Shown here piece after piece: positions 1 to 8,002 of a DNA stretch of 41,308 bases. Below the pieces are notes generated by a model that had not been told where the DNA came from, did no database searches, and saw nothing but the letters and a program-made list of their open reading frames with translations. Location: NCBI GenBank assembly GCA_030618065.1, contig JAUXEE010000001.1, positions 1 through 41,308 of the forward strand, written 5' to 3'. Within the stretch, counting starts at the first letter, position 1; each line of letters starts with the position of its first letter. The DNA is from Gemmatimonadota bacterium (GTDB taxonomy: Bacteria; Gemmatimonadota; Gemmatimonadetes; Longimicrobiales; Gaopeijiaceae). Both the position numbers and the translations under genes were made by a program.

Positions 1-939
1 GGTCAGAGATCCCTCCGAGGAGCCCCGTTCGATCAAAGCCCCCCCCTGCCCAAAACGTCGTAGGATCCTGCCGAGATTCGCGAGCATGAACACGAGCATG
101 ACCAGGAGAATGGCACCCATGATCCACAACATGCCGGCCCCGAGGGAGCTAGCCCCCGTGAGTCCGATGCGGATCACCTGAACCGAGAACAGGGTCAGGA
201 AGACGCAGATGAAGAGTGCCATGCCACTCAACACATTGGCCATCAAGGCCCGGAAGGCATCCTGGGCCTCGGCGGATCGGCCTCCCGCACCCTCGCGCAG
301 GGAGCGTTTAGCCGTGGCAGTCATCATCGCCAGAAGGGCGAAGAGCTGGCCAAGAACCAGATTCCAGCTCGGGACGTACATCACGGTCAAGAGGGATTTG
401 TCGGTCCAGGCATCCGCCCCGCCGATTAGACTCCAGAGAGTCGGCATTCGAGCCGCCACGCTCTGGTAGCTCACCAAACCGTAGGTGATGGTGGCCAAGG
501 CTGCGACGAGACAGATGACCAGAGTGATTTTCGCAAAGGTCTCTCCCCCCGGTCCTCCAACCTGGAGCGGAGCCATGGCCCGCCCGGCTTGTCGAGCCAC
601 GTCCGGCCGGGCCAGAGCCCTGACTTTCGAGTACGATCGGAAGTAAAGCCCCGCCCCACCGAGAAGGAGGACAGCAGTACCCGTCAGGTTCCCCGCCACC
701 GCGTGCCCGGCCAGAGTGCCGACCAGTCCCACAAGGAGAGCGGACACCATCACCATCCCGCAACCACGGTCCCAACCTCGCAGCACCTCTCGGGCCGCGT
801 CTCCCGCGGCGAACTCCTCACCCACGTAGACGCCAAAGAGCAAGCCCTCGCGGGTAATGCGCGGAAGAAAGATGAAGATCCCTCCCACCAGGAGCACCCG
901 GACCCACAGAAAAAGGTTTACTACAACGGCTTCACTCAT
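1..939 (-). CDS. Multi-pass membrane protein, DUF1648/DUF5808-like (3' end outside window)
   Basis: I see an open frame of 313 codons from ATG at 939 that runs off the left edge, so the C-terminus is missing. The product has several hydrophobic stretches: near residues 4-22, 55-75, 135-155, 180-200 and two more close to the truncated end. Close to the N-terminus it has an ITREGLLFGVYVGEEF-like segment. That segment resembles the 'R.G.LFGVRVP' signature of DUF1648/DUF5808 membrane proteins, which are often encoded beside YtrA-type GntR repressors. The first 8 nt overlap the end of the GntR gene (shared ATGAGTGA), so the two are co-translated and the repressor probably controls this protein. 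I cannot assign a biochemical role. Membrane location is confident; the family name is moderate. Confidence 0.7.
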   Translation of the reverse strand, partial: MSEAVVVNLFLWVRVLLVGGIFIFLPRITREGLLFGVYVGEEFAAGDAAREVLRGWDRGCGMVMVSALLVGLVGTLAGHAVAGNLTGTAVLLLGGAGLYFRSYSKVRALARPDVARQAGRAMAPLQVGGPGGETFAKITLVICLVAALATITYGLVSYQSVAARMPTLWSLIGGADAWTDKSLLTVMYVPSWNLVLGQLFALLAMMTATAKRSLREGAGGRSAEAQDAFRALMANVLSGMALFICVFLTLFSVQVIRIGLTGASSLGAGMLWIMGAILLVMLVFMLANLGRILRRFGQGGALIERGSSEGSLT

Positions 940-1336
940 CGCACTTCTCCGTACTTCGACCACCCAAGGCCAGGACCTCACGTCGTACGACCCCCAACAG
1001 CTCGTCGGTGGTCGCCCCCGCCTGCCGAAGCCGTACAAGGGTAGTACGCAACTGTTCCAGAAGCTTGGCGTGCGCCGGCCCCTCGACCTCCCGAGCGGGC
1101 TCCGCGACCGTGACGCCCGATCGGCCGCGGATGGAGAGGAAGCCTTCACCCTCCAGAAGCCGATAAGCGCGTGCGATCGTGTTGAGGTTGACCCCCAGGT
1201 CTCCCGCGAGCCGGCGCACCGATGGAAGAGTCATTCCGGGAGCGAGAGCACCCGCGGCGATGAGCTGCCGTATTTGGTGGGCCACCTGCTCGTAGACCGG
1301 CTCTTCCAGACCGCGGTCGATGGTGATCGTAAGCAT
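932..1336 (-). CDS. GntR-family transcriptional repressor, YtrA subfamily
   Basis: This 134-residue protein has an N-terminal winged helix-turn-helix (EEPVYEQVAHQIRQLI, then LPSVRRLAGDLGVNLNTIARAY). Only a short C-terminal tail of about 50 residues follows, which is the YtrA layout lacking a large effector domain. I chose ATG 1336 (MLTITIDRG) over the upstream in-frame start at 1375, because the longer form would cover a perfect inverted repeat and the only good promoter (1348-1375). YtrA repressors usually control membrane or ABC-type genes in their own operon; here the downstream overlapped gene is a multi-pass membrane protein. Autoregulation is inferred from the operator overlapping its promoter. 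The family call is secure; the effector is unknown. Confidence 0.88.
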   Translation of the reverse strand: MLTITIDRGLEEPVYEQVAHQIRQLIAAGALAPGMTLPSVRRLAGDLGVNLNTIARAYRLLEGEGFLSIRGRSGVTVAEPAREVEGPAHAKLLEQLRTTLVRLRQAGATTDELLGVVRREVLALGGRSTEKCDE

Positions 1337-1347
1337 GATGAGGAAAC

Positions 1348-1375
1348 TGTATACTGAACGGTATACAGATGTCAA
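1348..1375 (-). promoter_or_regulatory. Promoter with embedded perfect operator for the GntR gene
   Basis: On the minus strand TTGACA (1370-1375) is followed 16 nt later by TATACA (1348-1353), a near-consensus sigma-70 promoter. The -10 forms one arm of a perfect dyad, TGTATAC-N6-GTATACA (1348-1367), so a bound dimer would cover the -10 and spacer. The expected transcription start (about 1341) is only some five bases before the ATG at 1336, leaving no room for a Shine-Dalgarno, so the mRNA is probably leaderless or nearly so. A repressor site for the adjacent GntR protein is inferred from position and symmetry. Confidence 0.75.
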
Positions 1376-1427
1376 GTCCGGCCGGCTTCAGCTCCCCGCT
1401 TCCCGCAGCAGCTTCTCACTTCCCTCC

Positions 1428-3995
1428 TCACTCCGATCGCAACGCTTCCACTGGATCAACCCGCGCGGCCCGCCGGGCCGGAATCCATGTCGCCATCAAT
1501 GCCACCACCCCAAGCAACAGCGCGGTCCCTCCGAACGTCACCGGATCGGTCGCGGTCACTCCGTAAAGGAGCGACGCGAGCACGCGGCTCAGGCCCCACG
1601 CACCAAGGAGCCCCACGACCAGGCCGATACCCGTAAGCGCCATGCCCTGACCCACCACGGACCGTAGCACGACCTTGCCAGGGGCGCCGAGGGCCATGCG
1701 CACGCCGATTTCCTGCGTGCGCCGGCTCACGATGTACGAGATCACGCCGTAGATCCCCACCGTGCCCAGCAGGAGCGCGATCCCTGCGGCGATCGCCAGG
1801 AGCAAGACCGTGAAGGAAGTGGAGGCCATCGACTGCTCGACCACACTGTCGACGGTCCGGGGGTTGATCATGGGCAGACGGGGATCGACGGCCCGAAGCG
1901 CCTCTCGCACCATCGCGATGGCCTCCAACGGATCCCCAGCCACCCTCACCACAACATCCATGGACAGGGAGGGGCTGAGTTCTTCGGGACTCCCGCTCAG
2001 GACCGGGAAATACGCAAGCGCCATGGGCTCGTCTTCGACATCGTCGAACCGCACGTTGCCCGCCACCCCCACCACTTCCCAGGAGTGATCACTTCCCTGG
2101 CTTCGGATCTGGCGTCCCACCGCGCTTTCGTTCGGCCAGAACGTCTGTGCCAACGTCTGCGAAATGACGATACCACGGAACTGATCCGCCTGGTCTTCCC
2201 AATCCGGAGCCCGCCCCTCGAGGATCGGAATACGCATGGCCTCCAGGTAACCGGGCGTAATGCTCCTCTGCTCCACAATTGGCCCGAGTTGACTCTCGGG
2301 GAACGGGCGATCTACCGGCTCCATCGGCCCCGCCCTCTTCGCGTCGGTAAGGGGGAGCCCGCTTATCATCCCGACGCCCTCGGCCCCCGGCGTCGCGGCC
2401 AGCTTGTCACTCAGCTCCCTGTGGAAGTCCAGCACCTGCCAGGGACTCTCGTACTCGGCGCCAGGGAGGCCGAAGCGGAAGGTCATCAGCCCGGCAGCCT
2501 CGAAGCCGGGATCCACCTTCTGTAAAGCCACGAAACTCCTGAGCATAAGCCCCGAGCCCACCAGCAGCATAAGGGCCAGCGCCATCTGGGCCACGACGAG
2601 GGCGCTCCGGGCTCGGTGCCGCTCCCTGCCGATTGTCGAGGATCGGCCACCATCCTTCAAGGCGTTCGAGAGATCCGCGCGCCCGTACCCGAAGACGGGA
2701 AAGACGCCGAAGGTGATTCCCGCCGCAACTGAAATCATGGCGGTGAACACCAGCACGCTCCCATCGATGCCGATGTCAAAGGCGGCGGGAAGGTCAGCGG
2801 GCGCAAGCGCCAGAAGCCCCTTGACCCCGAACGCGGCGAGGCCCAGGCCGAGGAGCCCTCCACCCACAGCAAGGGTGATGGACTCCGTCAGATACTGCCG
2901 TATCACATCGGCGCGGCTCGCGCCCAAGGCCGTGCGCAGCGCCTGCTCCCGCTGGCGGGTTTCGGCCCGGACCAGAAAGAGATTCGCTACGTTGGCGCAC
3001 GCGATGAGCAGCACGAAGCCCACCGTGCCAAGGAGAACCCAGAGGGCCTGCCGCACGTCCTGAACGAATATCTCTTTGAGAGGCTTCACGTCCGCCGCGA
3101 GGCCCGCTTGTTCCAATATCTCCGGGCCCAGCTCGTCGGGGTTCGCTTCGGCGAAGCGCACAAGCAGATCCTGCATCTCCGCCTGGGCCGCCTCGATGGT
3201 CATGCCCTCGCCCAGTCGCGCGGCACCAATGAGGCCCAGGGAGCCCGCGTCCGGCACGACCACATCGATCTCAAGGGGAACCCAGAGGTCCTCATCCATT
3301 ACAGCGAAACCCCGGGGCATGATGCCGACCACGCGGCGCTGTACCCCGTCCATCTCCACCAGGCGCCCCACCACCGCAGGATCCCCCCCAAAGGTCTGCT
3401 CCCACAGTGGATAGCCGAGGATGGCGACGGGCTCCGCACCCGAGCGATCCTCCCCCTCGACGAAGGCCCGCCCCAGGAAGGGTTGAACGCCCATCACGTG
3501 GAAGTACTCCTGGGTGACCTGGCTCGCGGTCAGTTGCTGCGGTTCACCGTCCGTTATGAGGTTGATGTTCTCGTCGCTGAACACGGCGAAGTATTCGATC
3601 GTCCGCGCGTTCTCGAGGTAGTGCAGGTACATCGCCTGGGAGTGGGGAATCACCGGCACCTTCACGCCCAGGCCGGGAGCCTCGTGGTTGTAGCTGAGCA
3701 GCCGCTCCGCCTCCGGAAAGGGGAGCGGGTTGATCAGCACACCGTCCACCACGCTGTAGATGGCCGTGTTGGCTCCGATGCCGATGGCCAGGGTCAGACC
3801 TGCCAGGGCCGTGAAGAAAGGCCGGCGAACGAGCCCCTTCACCGCCATTCGTACATCTCGCCACATCGCATCCATGGTCCAACCTTCCGTTCTCAGGTAC
3901 AACGCGTCGGCCAAGGCATCCCACGCCTCGGCCGCGTCTTCCCACCGGGACTCGAGGAGCCCTTCCTTCTCCAGCCGCCGAGGCGATTCGGGCAC
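1428..3995 (-). CDS. ADOP-type MacB/FtsX-like permease
   Basis: This 855-residue integral membrane protein has the duplicated architecture of ADOP permeases. A short N-terminal soluble tail is followed by a first TM (about 60-87, containing GLTLAIGIGANTAIYSVVDG) and a MacB-type periplasmic domain. Next come a three-TM FtsX block (about 320-440) with the conserved ANVANLFLVRAETRQREQALRTAL-like coupling region, a second TM and periplasmic domain, and a final FtsX block ending DPVEALRSE. The start is GTG 3995 with a GGAAAGGAA stretch just upstream. No ATPase gene is adjacent, as expected for 'orphan' permeases. FtsX/MacB relatives do mechanotransmission or efflux rather than substrate import; the substrate here is unknown. 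The GntR gene lies 92 nt downstream but has its own promoter, so co-regulation is uncertain. Confidence 0.88.
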   Translation of the reverse strand: MPESPRRLEKEGLLESRWEDAAEAWDALADALYLRTEGWTMDAMWRDVRMAVKGLVRRPFFTALAGLTLAIGIGANTAIYSVVDGVLINPLPFPEAERLLSYNHEAPGLGVKVPVIPHSQAMYLHYLENARTIEYFAVFSDENINLITDGEPQQLTASQVTQEYFHVMGVQPFLGRAFVEGEDRSGAEPVAILGYPLWEQTFGGDPAVVGRLVEMDGVQRRVVGIMPRGFAVMDEDLWVPLEIDVVVPDAGSLGLIGAARLGEGMTIEAAQAEMQDLLVRFAEANPDELGPEILEQAGLAADVKPLKEIFVQDVRQALWVLLGTVGFVLLIACANVANLFLVRAETRQREQALRTALGASRADVIRQYLTESITLAVGGGLLGLGLAAFGVKGLLALAPADLPAAFDIGIDGSVLVFTAMISVAAGITFGVFPVFGYGRADLSNALKDGGRSSTIGRERHRARSALVVAQMALALMLLVGSGLMLRSFVALQKVDPGFEAAGLMTFRFGLPGAEYESPWQVLDFHRELSDKLAATPGAEGVGMISGLPLTDAKRAGPMEPVDRPFPESQLGPIVEQRSITPGYLEAMRIPILEGRAPDWEDQADQFRGIVISQTLAQTFWPNESAVGRQIRSQGSDHSWEVVGVAGNVRFDDVEDEPMALAYFPVLSGSPEELSPSLSMDVVVRVAGDPLEAIAMVREALRAVDPRLPMINPRTVDSVVEQSMASTSFTVLLLAIAAGIALLLGTVGIYGVISYIVSRRTQEIGVRMALGAPGKVVLRSVVGQGMALTGIGLVVGLLGAWGLSRVLASLLYGVTATDPVTFGGTALLLGVVALMATWIPARRAARVDPVEALRSE

Positions 3996-4115
3996 TTCCT
4001 TTCCACCCCCTGCTCCTTGCTACACCAACCTCCCCCAGCCTAATCTGAAAGAGACTCAGGGGTCCCAGAGGATTCCCGCCCCAGGGGGAAGGCCATTCCT
4101 ATGGAGGTCTTTCAG

Positions 4116-5807
4116 ATGAACAGAAGATCCCTGTTGAAAAATCTCGCAAGTATCCTCAGCGGCGCGATTCTCCCGTCGTTTCTCCGGCCACAAAACGCAC
4201 TCGGATGGGGTGCTATCTCCGGACTGGCTCCGACGCACCAATTCATCGTCGACCGCGCCATGCGCCTCCTGTCGTTGGACCCCATCGCCCAGCACTTCAA
4301 CTTTCCCACCACCGAAGAGATTCAAAGCAGAGACTTTGTCCAGGTGAGCTTGAGCGGCCTCATTGGCCCAGGGCCTGACGCCACCGGCAACTCGGATTAT
4401 TCATGGCACTACTTCAATCCCAGAACAGGAAAAGGCAACGCACCCATCAAGGCGGCAGAGTATTTCGGGCAAATGATGACCCAACGCGTTTGGAACGGAG
4501 ACCAGACTTGGGGCGCCGCGTGGTCAGCCCATTTCCTCGCCGACATGTTCGTGCCCTACCACACCGTGGGATTGCCCGCCGTGGAGGTCGAGAGATTGAA
4601 CGATCGCCGACAGTACGTCCTGAGCAGGGATATCTGTGGCGATTGGCAGATCATGTTTTCCTTCTTCCGTCAGCCTCCACATCAATGGGGCCGAAATCAT
4701 GATCACACGGCGAACATACAGAGGTTTTGTGCGAACTTCTGGCCGGGACACCCAGACCGGGTGGATTGGTTCGATCCCTGGTACTGGAACGGTTTTGGGG
4801 AGGGGACCCCTGGGGTCGTATCCGGGAGCCACGGGGCATGGGAAGGCATGGCTTCGGCCGGACTTGAATTCATCAACTACGAAGAGCAAAGCCAACGAAT
4901 CCAAATGGAATCGTGGTATGATCCGATGTGGATGAATCAGAAGCCGGCTTTGGTCGAACAGTTCTGGAGCAACCAATCCGGAGCGGTTCGGGCCTTCACC
5001 GAGGCCTGTGCGAGGCGGACGAGGGATAACACCAGGGAAATCCTCGGAAATCCTGTGTTAGGCATGGCAATGGCCGCGCGGGCCATCCTCACCCTATACC
5101 GGGCCTCCATGACCGCGCTGGGCCTGTCCTATTCCCAGGAACTCCTGCCCCAGGGGGGATACCGGATTGTCGGCAATGTCTTCAATGGCAGCCCTCACGA
5201 TTATGTAGATTTCGTTGAGGTGAGTCTCCGTTTCGAGGGCCAGAGCGGTTCGGAGGCCGCCGTTCTCCGGCTGATTGGCCCTCTCCCCCCGGGCCAGTCC
5301 GCGTCGGTGTACTGGGATGTTCCGAGCGGTGCGCCCGTGAACGGCCTCATGGAGGTTTCGGGTCTATTCCGGAATACCCCGGATATGGGCTACGCCAGAA
5401 TGAATTGCACCGCCCAAGGAACGGAGCTACAACAGACCGACCCGGAGAGAAGGGAAGAGGAACGAGTTGACGCGGAGGGGTTGAAGAGGTGGGAGGGGCA
5501 GTGGACCATGAGCAGTCGAGTACTCGACGGACCCGAGGTAGGAAAAGAAGAACAACTCCCGACCTTGATCGTCACGGTAAACGGTGCAACGGCAACAATG
5601 AGGCAGGGCTCCGGATCCGCGGATTCGCCGGTTTCGGTGAGCGAGAGGGGTAGATGCATCGAGTTCAACGAGTCCAACCCGAACGGGCCCGAATATTGGA
5701 GAGGGCGATTCTGCCTCGAGCCAGACGGAAACTCCTACAGGGGCCGGCTCGAGGGGCATAACGGGAGTTTCTCCAGCGCGGCAGAAGTTTGGGGCAGCAG
5801 GATGTAG
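4116..5807 (+). CDS. Tat-exported zinc-dependent phospholipase C / S1-P1 nuclease-like protein
   Basis: ATG 4116 is preceded by GGAGG (4103-4107) at 8-nt spacing, so I prefer it to the in-frame ATG at 4101. The 563-residue product opens with a twin-arginine signal (NRRSLLK, then a hydrophobic stretch). Cleavage before W31 would give an N-terminal Trp, as in mature zinc phospholipase C. Candidate zinc ligands follow in family order: W31, H41, an Asp near 88, H98, then H139-x3-D143-x5-H149 and H239-x3-E243. The last two spacings equal those of H118/D122/H128 and H142/E146 in Bacillus cereus PLC. Residues beyond about 330 form beta-rich accessory domains of unknown role. The fold is a trinuclear-zinc phosphoesterase; lipid versus nucleic-acid substrate cannot be decided from sequence. 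It converges on the gene at 5816 with 8 nt between stops. Confidence 0.72.
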   Translation: MNRRSLLKNLASILSGAILPSFLRPQNALGWGAISGLAPTHQFIVDRAMRLLSLDPIAQHFNFPTTEEIQSRDFVQVSLSGLIGPGPDATGNSDYSWHYFNPRTGKGNAPIKAAEYFGQMMTQRVWNGDQTWGAAWSAHFLADMFVPYHTVGLPAVEVERLNDRRQYVLSRDICGDWQIMFSFFRQPPHQWGRNHDHTANIQRFCANFWPGHPDRVDWFDPWYWNGFGEGTPGVVSGSHGAWEGMASAGLEFINYEEQSQRIQMESWYDPMWMNQKPALVEQFWSNQSGAVRAFTEACARRTRDNTREILGNPVLGMAMAARAILTLYRASMTALGLSYSQELLPQGGYRIVGNVFNGSPHDYVDFVEVSLRFEGQSGSEAAVLRLIGPLPPGQSASVYWDVPSGAPVNGLMEVSGLFRNTPDMGYARMNCTAQGTELQQTDPERREEERVDAEGLKRWEGQWTMSSRVLDGPEVGKEEQLPTLIVTVNGATATMRQGSGSADSPVSVSERGRCIEFNESNPNGPEYWRGRFCLEPDGNSYRGRLEGHNGSFSSAAEVWGSRM

Positions 5808-5815
5808 TCGCCCCC

Positions 5816-7087
5816 CTAAACCATCCTGAACCCCTCGTAGTGGTCCCTCAACGCCTCCTTGAGCACCTCCTCAAAGGCTAGGAGTTCGAAGGAGAGTTGG
5901 TCGGCCAGAGATTGGGCGAACCGGGTCCGGTGGAAGCAGCGGGCGAAAACCCTGGGTTCGACCGACCGGCCGCGAAGAAGCATGGCTGCGCGGAAGTTCA
6001 CCACCTCTTCCTTCGCCGCGAGCAGATATACTGGTTCGACTTCGGCCTGCCGGAGGAGTTCCTCGACTTCCGCCCACGTCCCCGGATCCTCCAGATCACC
6101 ATCCACGGTCGAATAGGTGAGAGCGTCCAGAGGGACATCAGCTTCGAATTGTCGGACCTTCCGGGCAGCATCCGGGTCCACGATTACGACCCTCTCCAGC
6201 TCATTCGCCGCCGATACGCGAAGCAACTCCAGGATGGTTTCAGAGAACCGGCTGAAGCCCCCGATGACCAAGACATCCAGCTGGCCGGTATCCTGGAAAT
6301 GGGGGTACAGATGCTCCTCGAATAGGTGGAGGGCTGCAATGCGATCGGTGTTGAAAATAAGAGGCGGGCTGTTCGGTTCCTTTTGATCCTTGATGATCCG
6401 GTTCACGGGCCGGAGGAGAGTGAGGTCAGCCACGTGCACGGCAATGGGGAGATCCGGAACCCGCTCCCGAGCCCCCCACGCCAACTCCAGGTTCGCCATG
6501 TCGTCATTGGAGAGGACTACCATCCGATCGGCTCGATGGAGACAGAGAGCGCCAAGGGTGCCAGGGCGGCGGATGTCGCCTCGAATGAGTTCCGTTCTCC
6601 CATGGTCCAGGAGCTCCGAATCCGTGGCCAGGCTTTCTCCCGAGTCCACCAGGGCAACCGTCCGATCCGGATCGATGGACCGGATAGCGTCCAGGTAGGC
6701 GAGGGCGACCCGTCCCGATCCTGCCAAAACCAGGTGGTCCTTCAGAGCCCGGCGCTGGAGCCAGTCAGGGCGGACCAACCGGAGGAGCGCCTCCACCACG
6801 GCCGTGGTCGTGATGAGCGGGGCCAGGAAGTAGGCGATCCAGAGAGCTGCCCGACCCAGAAAGGGACCTCCCACAGGAGACCCCAGATCCATCCCGCCGA
6901 ACACGAAGAGCCCGCCCGAATAGTAGAGCCAGGCCAAGAATTGCTGATCCTGGGGGTCGGAAATCCCCGTGGTCCTGACACCCGCGAGGAAGGCTCCCAC
7001 CGCCAGGAAGAAGACGAGCACGATTCCCAGGATCCTGAGCTGATTGATCCGACTTCCCCGGCGTGGGACCCGATGTTCCGGACTCAA
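5816..7087 (-). CDS. Two-TM channel-like protein with tandem RCK/TrkA-N domains
   Basis: This 423-residue protein is the last gene of the eleven-gene minus-strand array. A basic N-terminus is followed by TM1 (about 17-40), a pore-loop-like segment (about 48-72) and TM2 (about 78-100). Two Rossmann-type RCK modules follow: HLVLAGSGRVALAYL (about 117-131) with an acidic strand end VALVDSG, then VLVIGGFSRFSETILELL (about 272-289) with VVIVDPD. The layout is that of ligand-gated K+ channels of the RCK class. The putative filter reads FVFGGMDLG instead of TVGYG, so ion selectivity, or channel activity itself, is uncertain. The ATGA start overlaps the stop of the phosphatase gene upstream, implying coupled translation. 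RCK domains bind NAD(H), ATP, ADP or Ca2+ in known homologues, which is notable next to a NUDT9-type domain. Confidence 0.75.
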   Translation of the reverse strand: MSPEHRVPRRGSRINQLRILGIVLVFFLAVGAFLAGVRTTGISDPQDQQFLAWLYYSGGLFVFGGMDLGSPVGGPFLGRAALWIAYFLAPLITTTAVVEALLRLVRPDWLQRRALKDHLVLAGSGRVALAYLDAIRSIDPDRTVALVDSGESLATDSELLDHGRTELIRGDIRRPGTLGALCLHRADRMVVLSNDDMANLELAWGARERVPDLPIAVHVADLTLLRPVNRIIKDQKEPNSPPLIFNTDRIAALHLFEEHLYPHFQDTGQLDVLVIGGFSRFSETILELLRVSAANELERVVIVDPDAARKVRQFEADVPLDALTYSTVDGDLEDPGTWAEVEELLRQAEVEPVYLLAAKEEVVNFRAAMLLRGRSVEPRVFARCFHRTRFAQSLADQLSFELLAFEEVLKEALRDHYEGFRMV

Positions 7088-7998
7088 GAGTCACCTCCCA
7101 ACGCGGCCCGAGAGATCTCCGCCACCTTCGTCCGGGCTTTCGCCGACAGGCCCGCCACAAAGGGCCCCGAGTGGCTGAGGGTATCGATGGGAGATCCCTC
7201 CAGATTTACCACATCCCCACCGGCCTTCCGGACAATCTCCACCCCTCCCACCAGGTCCCACGGCTCGGCAGGACGGCGACTCCAACGGTTCACGTAAACG
7301 AAGTGACCTTTGGCGGCCTCGACCAGAGCCCAGGCCGGGGACCCCCCGGAAGACCGCACCATCTGGATAGTCCGGGCCTCCCAGGCCCTTTGGAAAGCTG
7401 AGGAAATGGCGCCCCCCCCGGGACTGGGCTGGAGGTGGACCAGAATCTTCTTTTCATCCGGGGCTTGGAAGGGAAGGTCCACTGCGCCGTCTGGTGCATT
7501 CAAGAGCCCCAGGCGGATCAACCGGGGCCGGCCAATGGGAGCTACGTAGGCCACTTCACCGGATGCCGGATTGGCCACGACACACACCATAGGGACCCCA
7601 TCCCGGAAGACACTGATGGTGACCGAGTAGCTCTCGGTCTGAGTCAGAAAGGCCCAGGTCCCGTCGATGGGGTCCATGGCCAGAGAATCCCCCTCGGATC
7701 TCATCCGGCCCCCGCTCTCTTCCCCGGTCATCTCGGCATGAGGGGCGAATTCGGCGAGAGCCCGCCGCACCGTGTCTTCCATGTCCCGTTCGAGCTCGGT
7801 GGCGGGCGATCCGTCTTCCTTCAGCTTGGCCCGGATTCCCACGGCATGGATCAGATTCCGTGCTTTCAAGGCGGCCGAAAGAGCGGCATGCACGCTGAAC
7901 TCGAGCCAGGCATCCGGGTTGGTGGGGTCCCTGGGGGGGAACGGCCTAGCCTCCCGGAGACGGGTCAGGCACCGCGCTTCAAGTGGGCTTAAGTCCAT
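7084..7998 (-). CDS. Inositol-monophosphatase-family phosphatase (IMPase / bisphosphate nucleotidase-like)
   Basis: This 304-residue protein belongs to the FIG superfamily of Li+-sensitive, Mg2+-dependent phosphatases. The metal site is complete: GEES (about 92-95), the DPIDGT motif with D109 and D112, and EPWDLVGG followed by the AGG motif near residue 260. Family members hydrolyse inositol monophosphate, histidinol phosphate, fructose bisphosphate, or 3'(2'),5'-bisphosphate nucleotides. I cannot choose among these, but the operon context favours a nucleotide or signalling substrate. ATG 7998 lies 4 nt after the upstream stop; an in-frame TTG at 8010 would overlap it. The gene overlaps the RCK gene downstream by ATGA. 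Confidence 0.85.
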   Translation of the reverse strand: MDLSPLEARCLTRLREARPFPPRDPTNPDAWLEFSVHAALSAALKARNLIHAVGIRAKLKEDGSPATELERDMEDTVRRALAEFAPHAEMTGEESGGRMRSEGDSLAMDPIDGTWAFLTQTESYSVTISVFRDGVPMVCVVANPASGEVAYVAPIGRPRLIRLGLLNAPDGAVDLPFQAPDEKKILVHLQPSPGGGAISSAFQRAWEARTIQMVRSSGGSPAWALVEAAKGHFVYVNRWSRRPAEPWDLVGGVEIVRKAGGDVVNLEGSPIDTLSHSGPFVAGLSAKARTKVAEISRAALGGDS

Positions 7999-8002
7999 TC
8001 CA

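Noticed and set aside
1428..3995. Assignment as MacB macrolide exporter
   Set aside because: There is no ATPase domain and the FtsX halves are duplicated, which is the ADOP layout, not MacB.
3108..4043. 311-codon plus-strand frame opposite the first ADOP permease
   Set aside because: Shadow of the permease, with no signal peptide, domain or start signal.
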